From Halichondria panicea (lineage: Eukaryota; Porifera; Demospongiae; Suberitida; Halichondriidae): 64,000 nucleotides of DNA. Where the stretch lies: positions 6,263,378-6,327,377 of the forward strand of contig NC_087381.1 of assembly GCF_963675165.1 (NCBI RefSeq). Direction: 5' to 3'. Shown here piece after piece: positions 1 through 10,700 of the stretch (within the stretch, counting starts at the first letter, position 1; each line of letters starts with the position of its first letter). A program made the translations under genes and the position numbers. The notes beneath the pieces are model-generated. The model was not told the DNA's origin. It saw only the letters and a program-made list of their open reading frames with translations, and searched no databases.

Positions 1-333
1 ATCAATCTCAGAACATGTAACAACAAACATTTTCTGGGGGAGTGTCCCCAGACCCCCCCCCCCATTGGAGCCACATTTTGCACTGCCAGTGCGCTCTGCG
101 CACGTAATTCGGACAATCCATTCATCCAGCACCCCCTCTCTCAAATCCTGGCTATACGCCCCTGTTTAGGGTGATCTTTATATTAGTCCGCAAAATACTG
201 AATGCGGATGCAGGTGCATGCAAAGTTCTGTGTAGTTAATATACCAATGTACATTTTTATGAATAGGGCATGTAATATATATACGGTATTTAGTACCAAC
301 ATCGATCACATACACACATCATTATTCATTCAG
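1..333 (+). other. Intron sequence upstream of the left GPCR exon
   Basis: No exon is visible here. From about position 190 to 333 the sequence resembles the intron just before the last exon of the complete GPCR gene (about 54200-54357), including the shared tract ending CATTATTCATTCAG at the splice acceptor. The duplication therefore includes intron DNA and is not a retrocopy. Confidence 0.6.
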
Positions 334-838
334 CTGTCATCCTACTGAATGGCCTTTCTATTATGGATTCATTCTTCCTTTTGTCATCATCTACGTATTC
401 AACTGGTCCGTATTTGTTGCCATCATGGTGTCCATTTGCAAGCATTATAGAAACCTGCAGTCACTAAACGAGAGCTCCGTACTTCAACAGTTGAGGAATG
501 TTAAGAAGAACTTGGTCATTGCAATGTGTCTATCAGTTGTACTTGGCCTGGGTTGGGGCCTTGGACTAGTATCAACAAGCTCTGGTCTTGTGGAGCTGTC
601 ATTCACATTCCAAGTGATATTCTCGATCTTTGTGGGTTCTCAAGGTGTGCTAATTTTTATTATATATGGTCTTCGAAGCACTAACTTCCGCCAGACATGG
701 ATAAAACTCTTTAGTGGCTGTAGATCAAACACTGATAACTTTGTGTCTTCTGAGAAAGGAAATACTAATCCACGAGATAATTCTAGCACTGTCAGAGTGG
801 AGTTATCGAGCATGAACACATTACCAAGCAAACAGTAA
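334..838 (+). CDS. Last exon (TM5-TM7 and tail) of an adhesion-type GPCR, partial
   Basis: The exon follows an acceptor at 331-333 and enters in the same phase as its near-identical counterpart at 54358-54889. It encodes the end of extracellular loop 2 (CHPTEW, with the conserved Cys), TM5, a third intracellular loop with KKNL, TM6 with GLGWGLGL, TM7 (VGSQGVLIFIIYGL) and a Ser/Thr-rich tail. The TM7 and tail signature is that of secretin/adhesion receptors (family B). The TM1-4 exons are not in the window, so the rest of the gene lies to the left or is lost. Against the complete paralogue the stop is about ten codons earlier: TAA replaces a Cys codon. Whether this copy is expressed cannot be told from the window. 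Confidence 0.8.
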
Positions 839-1276
839 TCCCCACATAATGAAGAAAAGAACTGAAGTATAAAGACAAGATAAGATAAATAGCTGAGTTT
901 CTAGCTGCTTCAGTTACTAGCTATATACTTAGAAGGTTGGAGGGACAGTTATCCCATTTTTATTGTAATTACAGATATTGATTTAGCATGAACACTGAAG
1001 TCACTGAAATGATAATTTTTATAATGGTTGTGGGCTGTTGGGAAGGAATGAATGATTGTGCTGGGATCACTAGTTTATGTTATGCTGGTTTTTATATATA
1101 GCTACCCAACACACTCATAATAATTATGTACCCATCAAAACCACTTCCCCTCACACCCACTACCCCCACTGCTCCCCACATCCATTATACCAACGCCTAG
1201 TACCCCCCAAAACCACCCACTTCTCCCACAACGCATGTGTAGTTCATGATGTGTCTTGACTTTTGGGCTTGATTTT
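839..1276. other. 3' flank of the left GPCR copy
   Basis: The first 80 bases still resemble the 3' flank of the complete GPCR gene at 54890 onward (AATGAAGAAAAGAACT is shared). Beyond that there is only AT-rich sequence with no supported gene. Confidence 0.5.
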
Positions 1277-1402
1277 TATAAAATTAATGGTGGACTTGAG
1301 ACACCTCCTGTAATTCGTATAATTATGCACTCAATTAAGTCTCAACTGAGTGTACTAATTACAGGGGGTATCTCTATTTCATTGAGTCCACCATTAATTT
1401 TA
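1277..1402. repeat. Short palindromic element (MITE-like)
   Basis: The ends are inverted copies: AAAATTAATGGTGGACTTGA at 1279 is mirrored by TGAGTCCACCATTAATTTTA near 1401, and internal segments (CTCCTGTAATT / AATTACAGGGG) also pair. No coding content. Confidence 0.65.
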
Positions 1403-1730
1403 GTGATTCCACTGTGTAGATGGTTTTGCATGTGCATGTTGCGGCTGGGTAGTTTTAATTTACCCATGAACTACCCGCTAATGCCGCTCTACAGTAGCAG
1501 AAAGTAACAATTAACGTTGTTAAAACAGGAAGTACCTATACTATAGACATGAAGTCACAATTAATACACAAGAAAACCACTACTTACTATGACATATAAA
1601 AACTATTACTGAATTACTATGACATATAAAATTATACCGGAATACTACGATGGCCCTGAGTGTTACTATAGCTATACCCACTTACCGATTCAAGACACTC
1701 CATCTATATTTATAGCAGTTTAAGTTTGCA
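1403..1730. other. Gene-free stretch before the ODC pseudogene
   Basis: AT-rich. It contains a short direct repeat, TACTATGACATATAAAA, at about 1586 and 1616. Nothing else can be supported. Confidence 0.4.
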
Positions 1731-2505
1731 ATGGAGATGCAGATTAGTGAGACCAGCATAGTGGTGCTGGACATTGTACATGATGGCGAGGCTGCTCTGA
1801 GGGAACATATCAAGAACAAAACCACTGCTTTACAGAGGAAAGAGGTAATGCTATTATATACATTCTGTGTGGCTATTCACGGATACTTTTCTATAATTAT
1901 ACCATAACCAGGCCATTGATGATTCCTTCTATGTTGTTGACATTGCATGGTTGGGTACTGGAGCTCCATAGAGACTGGGTGACTGCCCTGCCCACTATCA
2001 CTCCATTCTATGCCATCAAGTGCAACAACGACCCAGCCCTCTTGAAGACACTCGCTGCGCTAGGGACTGCATGGGTTCGACTGTGCAAGTAAGGTTTGTA
2101 TTATTATTTTACTTCTCACAAACAGGCTGAGATCAAGGGTGTATTGAATTTGGGAGTTATTCCAAATCATATCATTTATGCCAATCCCTGCAAAAAGCTC
2201 TCTCATCTAAAGTATATGCAGTCGAGATGGGTGTTCAGACAATGACCTTTGACTGCGATTCTGAACTGCTCAAGATACGAGAAGAGTGTCCATCTGCAAG
2301 GTATGAGCTACCAACGGAATGTTGATGGTTTGGGAGGAGGGTATAGTGACTGAGCAAATTAATAGTGTAGGCTTAATTGTTCTGCGGATCAGAGCTGATG
2401 ACTCAGAGGCTCAATGGAAACTTGGAATGAAATTCAGTTGCACGATACCTGAAGGTAAAATTCTTCTGAGTACTGCTAAAAGCCTAAACATCATTGGTGT
2501 ATGTA
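1731..2505 (+). pseudogene. ODC: Ornithine decarboxylase pseudogene
   Basis: Exon-like blocks resemble the pyridoxal-phosphate barrel of eukaryotic ornithine decarboxylase, which makes putrescine for polyamine synthesis. The blocks are 1731-1844 (an N-terminal exon beginning MEMQIS), 1912-2093 (with PFYAIKCN, which holds the PLP lysine, then GFDCASK), 2126 to about 2300 (IIYANPCK, then MTFDCDSELLK) and about 2371-2505 (LIVLRIRADDSEA). Intron-like GT...AG gaps remain between blocks, so this is a decayed duplicated gene and not a processed copy. The frame is broken inside block 2 (before HRDW and before GFDC) and inside block 3 (after LKY). The FHVGSG-like motif is not intact and the C-terminal half, with the second active-site region, is missing. 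It is not expected to make an enzyme. Antizyme inhibitor is a related family, but the active-site lysine favours an ODC ancestor. Confidence 0.8.
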
Positions 2506-2716
2506 TGGTGGGTGCATGCCTTAATTTCATGCATATATACTGAAACAGCATACTTTTTATAGTTTCCATGTTCACTCACATGCATATCACAGATTGAAAA
2601 TAGTTAATGCTTGACTTTGACTCAGTTGAACAGAGCACAGAGGAACTTTCTTAACTGCGTTAGTGATGATCCAGTTCATCAGACCTTGCAAAACCATCTT
2701 TCACACCCCTCCCACG

Positions 2717-2777
2717 TAGACTCGCAAGCCGTCACTGGCGAACAGTTCGCCTGCAACAGTGACAACTTGTGAGTCTA
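2717..2777. repeat. Short imperfect palindrome
   Basis: TAGACTCGCAAGCCGTCACTG is mirrored, with mismatches, by CAACAGTGACAACTTGTGAGTCTA. A related but longer inverted-repeat element sits at 4876-5184. Confidence 0.5.
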
Positions 2778-2943
2778 CTCCCACGACCACAGGTAAGGTT
2801 TTTCCCCAGTGTGCATACATTAGGCATGTGCCAAATATTCCGGAATAATTGTTTGGGTTTGTCTTTTTACAATTAGGCACTAGTTTAATTGTGTTGCACA
2901 TGCGCAGTAGCTCAGAACACACCCACATTCACATCCCTTCACA

Positions 2944-3853
2944 TAGCCTCGATCCCAGGCCGAGTTTTCGCTTTTATAACGGTTAGGCAAACAACTAGGC
3001 CGCCTGGTACTAGTTGTCTGCGCATGCGTCAAATTTTCATTGTATTTGTGGTCGGAAAAAATATTTATAATCGAAATTTGTACACAGAAAATGCACAGAG
3101 TGAGTACACAAAAGATGCACATAGAGAGCTGCTTCACAAGGGTTGCCAGTTGTGCTGCAGCACGATTACAGTTACCCAGGGCAACTTCAGGATGATTGAA
3201 TGCCTTCAAATTATGTTACAAAAAGATTTAGCAGGCTACTGGACTTCTCTGATTCTAGGCCCCAACTCGTAATTCTTTAGATTCTCTTGATGCCTGTCAA
3301 ATGAGCAGGTCATACTCCAGTCCTGTAAGTATAGGACAATAATTACAAAGACGGTTAAACCCTTACCTCAAACTGTCCAGTCTCGTCCGTTAGTATAGCC
3401 AAGCGGAGCACTGTTGGGATAGCTGGATATTAGCCATTGCTCCTGTACAGAGAAATAGACATTCTAAATACGTGTAGATCTATATTAAATTTCTCGTGTC
3501 ATGGCAGCACCAAGTTCTCTAGCTCACACTCTTCACTTGATCCACCATATTAATGATGAAACTATAGTCTGCCTAGATCTTGCCAAACATGAACAAGATT
3601 TAATAGCACAGGGCCCACACAAAAATGTCTGACCTTAACAAGCTTGACAAAGCTTTATACCTCTTCCCTTGTTGTTCAGTCTTCAGAGTAATGTTTTCTA
3701 AGCTTCAGAGAAGAGAGAAGCTTCAGCTAAGAGCCATTCCAATAATAATAAAACGAGAACTGACTTCTAGTACACGATAGTACACGAATATAAATGTCAC
3801 GAAAGTGAACGAGAATATCCATTTGTCAGAATCTGACAAATGACTGACTGTAG
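2944..3853. mobile_element. MULE-like element, truncated copy
   Basis: It starts with the terminal motif TAGCCTCGATCCCAGGCCG and matches the complete element at 55356-56447 over most of its length, ending near the shared TTTGTCAGAATCTGACAAA. The right terminal inverted repeat found in the complete copy is absent, so this copy is 3'-truncated. No transposase reading frame is seen. Confidence 0.75.
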
Positions 3854-4618
3854 GGCTGCAATCCGTCTCCCCTTTTGGAGGCGGGCCACGCCCATCTACT
3901 GTGTGGCCTGAATGTGTTTACAATCCGAGGGACTTGTGTGTATCCGATCCGAGGGACTTGTTGCTTGAGTGTGTATTAATGGATAGTGCTTTCAATGGTT
4001 AATCTATTGTAAGTATAGTCCTCACATTATGTTACGTCACAGCCACTGTACTTATCCACATTTATTTTTTACCCACAGGTTTAACTAATTTCTTATGAGA
4101 TTGACTTGTCGCTTGAGTGTGTATCCGATCCGAGCCTCAAGTTATTGGATAAATCTACAGAGCTGATGTTTTACTTAGCTGTCTCTGTCTACAGTATATA
4201 CAGAGAGGTAGCCTCTCCTTTCTGTTCTTATCACAATAACTGTTTTAAACGTTCAATGAGATAAAATACGATAAATAATAAATTAATTGTCCACCCACAA
4301 GGGGCTGGAGTCGAGGCTAGAGTGAGAAGAGAGCTGCGAGGCTCTGCTGACTTTGGCATCGATCGTTTTTAACAATCATTACCCACTCTTTGAGTTTCCC
4401 TGGATTTTACATGCAAAAATATGTTCATCATGATCTATGTGTGTATAAAAGCTAGCTATTAGTAGCTTTATGTTATGTAGCTTTGGCACCTCCACCGAGG
4501 CATCAGCACCCGCGGTGCTTTCATTTTTGTAATGATGTGCACTACATCATGACGTTAAGCCTTAATGACGTCATTGATTCAAACACAGTGAACCCCCTTA
4601 TCATTCACCCCGAGCTGA
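3854..4618. other. Upstream region of the Calx-beta/sushi TM gene
   Basis: No exon is supported. Positions 4480-4528 carry the end of a dispersed repeat (CCACCGAGGCATCAGCACCC) also seen near 17060-17093 and, inverted, near 62420-62460. A motif (ATCCGAGGGACTTG) is repeated at about 3922 and 3946. Confidence 0.45.
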
Positions 4619-4621
4619 GCT

Positions 4622-4628
4622 TATAAGG
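4622..4628 (+). promoter_or_regulatory. Possible TATA box of the Calx-beta/sushi TM gene
   Basis: TATAAGG lies 82 bases before the proposed start codon at 4704. That leaves room for a transcription start about 30 bases on and a 5' leader near 50 bases. This rests on motif and spacing only. Confidence 0.4.
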
Positions 4629-4703
4629 CACTAACCGTATGACCGCATTTCCATAGACTCTATATGCTCTTGCTATCGCAACTAAACAAAAGAACACAGG
4701 AGG

Positions 4704-4761
4704 ATGGGAGTTTCAAGTCAACTTCTACTAACATTGATCGTCTTGCTCAATTCCACTGCTG
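4704..4761 (+). CDS. Exon 1: signal peptide
   Basis: It encodes MGVSSQLLLTLIVLLNSTAG, a short polar start and a hydrophobic core, and stops at the donor GTAAGAC in phase 1. The phase-1 acceptor at 10945 adds GLAQ then VECY, a plausible signal-peptidase site. The ATG context is AGGAGGATGG. No competing signal-like exon was seen between here and 10946. Confidence 0.65.
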
Positions 4762-7700
4762 GTAAGACACTGATTTTACACTGAAAATATTATGTTGAGG
4801 ACTGTTGTGTCAATATAAAATTAATGCAGAAATATATTTACAATGTGGTAGGACATACTATGCTTCCAGTGTTATTATAGACTCGCAATCCGTTAATGTT
4901 GCACGGCGAACAGTAGACTGGTCAAACTCTGTGCAGAAACTCATGCAACATTTCCCACGATATTTGTGGCAACTCGATCAAGTGGCTATATATATAGACT
5001 GCATGCGGTTACTGTGCACAAGATCATTGATAATGACGTACAACTTAGCTAAAAGTATCACGTGTAGTAGACTGACGTCATGAAAACCACAGCCACTTCG
5101 AAATATTCTGACTGTGCAACACGAGTTTCTACATGGAGTTTGACTAGTCAATTTTTCGCCGTGCAACAGTGACAGCTTGCTATACCGTATAGCGGGTAAT
5201 TTTCGTGGGCAGGCTGACCTCCACGAAATTTTATCGTAGGCGTGGCTTATCTGAACGTAGGAATGCCGTGCAGCCACGAGACTAAATGAAATTTTTACTC
5301 ACGAAAACTACCGTTTCTCGAGTTGAACGAATTTTTTACCCCACGAAACTTACCCGCTATACGGTAGTCTATAGGTGTTATAATGTGATATCATTATTTT
5401 TCATAATTTTAAGTCTGGAGGAAGTTATTGACATTGGGTCAGGCAAAAAAACAGACTGTCCATGCAGGAGGTGGGTACGGGATGGGGAGGGTCCAACAAA
5501 GAGTCCAATAAAAGAGAGACAGACTAATTATTCTACTTTGATTAGTGTCTCTGAAAGCTGCCATTGTGGTCACATTGTCATATGTATTCTTTTGTAACTT
5601 TGTCCGTTTTTTACAATTTGTGTGATGAAATTGTTGTCAATTATTTCGCGCATGCATGCGCATACAAGGTATACCAGGCCGCTTTTCTCTTCGCGGCCTG
5701 GAATCGAGGCTAGTATGACTTGTACACCTCCGCCCTCGTGGTCGGGAGGTTTACTGTGTATTTGCAGCCCTGAATAGTGGACATCTCGAAACTCCGAACA
5801 AAGGACGATGTAATTGTATGTACATGCAATCTGCAAAAAAATGGTGTCCCCTACCTGTATCTGCTGCACCACATTGCTTGCTAGTGAGAGCTGAATTTGG
5901 CACTTGTTATCTATATGAGTTTTTATACTAGAAGCCATTGTTGAATTGATATGTCTATCTGATTAACCGTCAAACCCCCCACCTGTTTTGATGGCTTTAT
6001 TTAGGCTAAACAAGGGGTGGGCGGATATTTAATTATGTGGCTACTATAAAACCGTGCAAGCGCCCATCCATGCAAGACAGTTATGCTGTATTTTCTGTGA
6101 AAACTACACAGCTCATCTTCTGTACAGTTACAGATCACGGAAGACACTCTGCCACAATAGAGAAGGGGGTCTGAGCTGGAAATAGACATGTGTTTTGGTG
6201 TTCAGAGGAAAGTTCAAACAGTCTCATCTTAGGATTGTGCTGTTGACACACACACCTTGTTGTTTCCCCGTGAGAGGGAGAGGATGTCCCCGTTGATAGA
6301 CCAGCTCGCTTGATGTCTGTTCTAGGATAGTCTAGGGGCCAGCTGGACCTATAATAGCTCAGAGGCAAAATCAAGATAGTTAGGATTAGGTCTGAAAACT
6401 CTTGCAGCATTTCCGTGTGCTCTAGCGGAATGTGGCCAGAGCCAATGAAATGCATATCCTATGTAATGTGATTTTTAACCCAATGAAATGTGAGTATTGC
6501 CTCTGTGGAATTTGGATTACAGCCAATGGAATTTAGATACAACCAATGAGTATTGTTACATCTACTCCTTTATAACCTCCAATGTCACAAGTTTCCCACT
6601 AATTGACATTCCAAGAGCACACGTAAGTGCTGCAAGAGTCTCCAGACCTCTTTCTCTCTTCCCCCTCCCCCCTCTGAGAAAAGGTCTGGCCCCCAGACCA
6701 GTTCTAGGATAGATCTAACAAGATTGTATAGGTCTATATAATTATAGATAGTCCTAGTAACTTTTAAAATATTGTTTTGTGCACATCTATGAGCTAGCTA
6801 GCTATTTTAATAGCTACACACAGTGAAAATATTGACCTCTGACCCTCATGCGCAATAGTGGGCGCTTCTATATGATTGCAATTAGGCCTCTCAAGAGCGC
6901 ATAAAAGAGAGAGAGCGTGTAAAACTTCCGTCTGCTACAGTACGGGCAGAACCCAAAACCACTACTATAAATAGAACTATATGCATGGTCACGTGGGACT
7001 ACATTCCATGCACATGCAGCAGTGAGCAATTTCAAGAATTGTTCTTTTTATAGTAGTGGTTTTGGATTCTGCCCGTACTGTAGAGGATGCGTAAGTTACA
7101 CGCTCTCTCTCTTTTATGCGCTCTTGGCCTCTACTGGACTTTCGGGCAATAGTATGGGATGGGCGGTTCGACGGTTAACTACGGTATTAGCCTCGATTCA
7201 AGGCCGATTAAAATACGGCCTGGTACCTATTGCAGGGGTGATAGTGCGCATGCGCTTCAAATTACCCAGAATAATTATGGGTATCGTACTACGAACGTAA
7301 AATCTTAGTAAATTACACAGGAAATTAGTCCGTTTACTAAGCCGTATAATACTTTAAATCTATGACTGAGTTCTGTGAAGCTGTGGCTTATGCCGTCTAT
7401 TGCGTTGGTCTATAGAAGGCTTGAACACTAGTTTTAAGACAGAAGAGGCTCTCATCTACGTCTAAGATGGTCCTATAGCCGAGTTGTTTTCGCAAGTAGC
7501 AGTTTGAGGCACCATACACTTCCCATAGCCTGTACAGATCCAAGGTAAGACATCCTGACCATACAACCGTCCCTAGTAGAGGTAGATGAGAGCCTCTTCT
7601 GGCTTCAGACTAACGTGAAAGCCTTCTGAAACAACGCAATAGAGAGCTAAGCTGATGTACAAAGATAGAAAATAGATGAGAGAAAAAGAATGGGATTCCC

Positions 7701-10700
7701 CAGATTCTGGAGAATAAACTAACACATGCAATAAGTACCAAGCCGTATTTTAATCGGCCTGGAATAGAGGCTACTACGGTATAAATAATATTATACATTA
7801 TACATGTATCCATCATAGATAGAAGAGGAAGAGTTGGAAACGCAGGGATGTTATTGTTAGTGTAGTATTTTGCAAGATCTACAAAACAGCTGTTGTTTCA
7901 ACGATTGTTGTAGTACAGTTGTTTTAACACCTTTTGACTTCTGAGATCAAAGGAAATGCAGTGCCAATAAAATTGTGGCATATTGCACTGTGGTCAGTTC
8001 CAAGGCCGTAGCAAGCGGTCAGGCTTGTCAGGTTTTGGTCTGACCACTTTTTGGAGCTATAAGTAGGTAATGATCGTGATTATTGAAAATTGGATAATGG
8101 TGTCCGTAATGGTCGTCAATATTGTAATCGATTAGTAAAGCAGTTAACCGCAAAATTTACCTTGGCCTGACCACTCTAAACTTGCTTGCTACGCCCTTGA
8201 GTTCTGTGTATGGCACACATAAAAATATGACCATTCAGTGAAGTGCCCACACTCTCACCAAACAGTCAAGTCATTGCTTTATAGTGAAACACTCCGAGAC
8301 AGTTACGGTTCCTGTGGTAAATTTACTATAGACAGCATAATTATGCATGCATGGTTTCGATGCAGTTAGCGACTGTAACTGATTTGTTCCGTGGGAGAAG
8401 CATAGTTATCACACATTATGCATTCCTTATTTTGATACTACAATATAAAACAGATCATTCCAACTTTCATCCGAGCTTTCTGGCTGTGCAAATAATTATA
8501 TGGCTGTAGCTAGTAACTTGTTAGCTTTAATGTACCAGTGGCAGCCATATATTTGCACTGTGGTTTCTTGCTTAAACGTGTATAACAAGCATTATTATAT
8601 TACGCCCCGAGGTGTAGCCGCATGTATGTGTGTGTATATTCCAGCTGTAACTGCTCAACGGTTACAATATAATTATAGCATAATAATCATAAGCTAACAG
8701 AATGTGTGTCCTATACAATACTTACATAATTATTACTACAACTTAATAATAGTATTATGTGTCGGTGCAAATGCACTAGCGAGGTACATTAGACTCTCTC
8801 GATAATCCGGTCACCTTTGGGACAGTGCAGCTTGGCTGGAATATAGCGAGGTGGCTGTATTTCTAAGTGCAATCCAATTTTATCTGCCAAACAACATCCA
8901 AAACGTCATATCCGGCCGTAATAAACGTACAATGAAAACCTAGCCGGTTTGCCAGCCAGTATTGGCCATATAAAATAGCGAATGGCCGCATTTCAGGGTG
9001 AGTTTTGTGCAGTAAACTTCTAGCTAGCAATCCGTGCCAAACCAATGGCTGGTATATCGAGGTAGCCGTGCTTCAGAGAGCCGGAATAGCGAGAGTCTAC
9101 TGTATAATTTATGGTAGTGTGTCTGTGTGTCTGTGTGTGTAAACTACTACAGCTGCTCAAAGAGCAAGTAAGCTAGAGTTTCCGTCTTCTAGTCATGTTT
9201 TCAATTCGTGGATTTGCAAATTAATAATGCTTCGTTCTCGTTACTAAGAATACCATTGCAGCCTTTTCAGAAGAGTGTGTAGCTCACCCCAGATATATAT
9301 CTCTCACACGTGCAAACTCTGGTGGCGAGTTCTTCTAATCAGTCAGTCACAAGTTTCAACGTCTATACACTATATATACCCACCCCCAGGAGAGACTATA
9401 GATATGGTTGCCATCGTGTGTCCGATCGTATAACGTGTGATGTATAACTATCACTCGTCTCATTCGATCCACCTGAAAAGGTTCTCAAGGATTATCGCAC
9501 GCATCACACTCACTATATCTGCCTCTTCTTACATAGCAAACAATTATGTGTGTAAAGAAGAACGCGTCTGATTATGCTCTGGAATTTCCACTTGTGTCTC
9601 AGGCGGTGGAGGAATCGTTCTATGTGGATGATGGCTAACAGGTGCTGACTCCATTGAAATGGCCCTATAGAAGCTATCAACAAAGGCGGATTCCTGTTGA
9701 AAATGGAATTCGAGCGAAGCTATTGTCTTTAAAAACGTTGAACCCAGAACTGCACGCTTTTACTGAAGCGACGAGCACACGAAGACTCTAGGAACAGAGT
9801 AGAATGCATATCTCAATCAATTTTCGATTGGTAGTCGCGAAATTGTATGTATGTTCACAAGAAAATATAGCGAACATCTTCAGTGGTGATTGACATCAAC
9901 GCTGAGGAATATTGATCAAACAATTGCGTCACTGAATCAAATAAAACCATGTATAGCTACAATTCATAAACTATTATACACAATTCATGGTGTACATGAC
10001 TGTGCAGTTTTATGGGATTTTATGCAGTCAGCCCAGCTAGTCAATCACACACTAATTAATGCTGTTTTATGACCACTCATAATTTTTAATTCATGCATGG
10101 AAACAGTCAAAAACAAGTAAGAAGCTTACCTTTACAGTACTCAATGATCAGATCTGCTTCATGCTTGGAAGCTGAAAATATGACGCTGCATGGTATATAC
10201 AGTGACCGCACTAAAATGTATTGCTGTCTTTTTTGACACAGTGTAGTGTGGTCTCTGTAAGGCCATAATTATATCTCGACTGATGTCTCCAACTGTAGCT
10301 ATTATGATGAGCTACCTGGCTATGACAGTCACAGTTGCTTTTGAATAATCTCTTCTACACAATACAGTCCTAAAGTCAACTCTCTTTCTCGAACTAACTC
10401 AACCAATAGCATAAATAAATGCATGTACGGCATATATTTACATTAAACTTTCGGATCTTGGCCGTTCGACTGCAGCTAGCCAACTATACTACTATAGGTA
10501 CATAGAATGAGCATAAAAACGAGCTCTATCACTGATATCTTGATGATGAAAAGAGACGAAGAGCAGGTATTAAAATTGCAGTTACTATATATATACCATT
10601 TGCATGCTATAATACGCATAAATTAACAACAAAGAGGCTGCATGCATGCACGGTGATAAAAACCACACCATTTGTTGTGAAGAGCTGTCAGACATACATG

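Noticed and set aside
2880-3272. Overlapping frames of 109-127 codons near 3 kb
   Set aside because: They run across the end of the MULE-like element and are not preserved at the same length in the sister copy.
6135-6455. 106-codon minus-strand frame in intron 1
   Set aside because: No domain, no splice context and low-complexity stretches. It cannot be told from chance.
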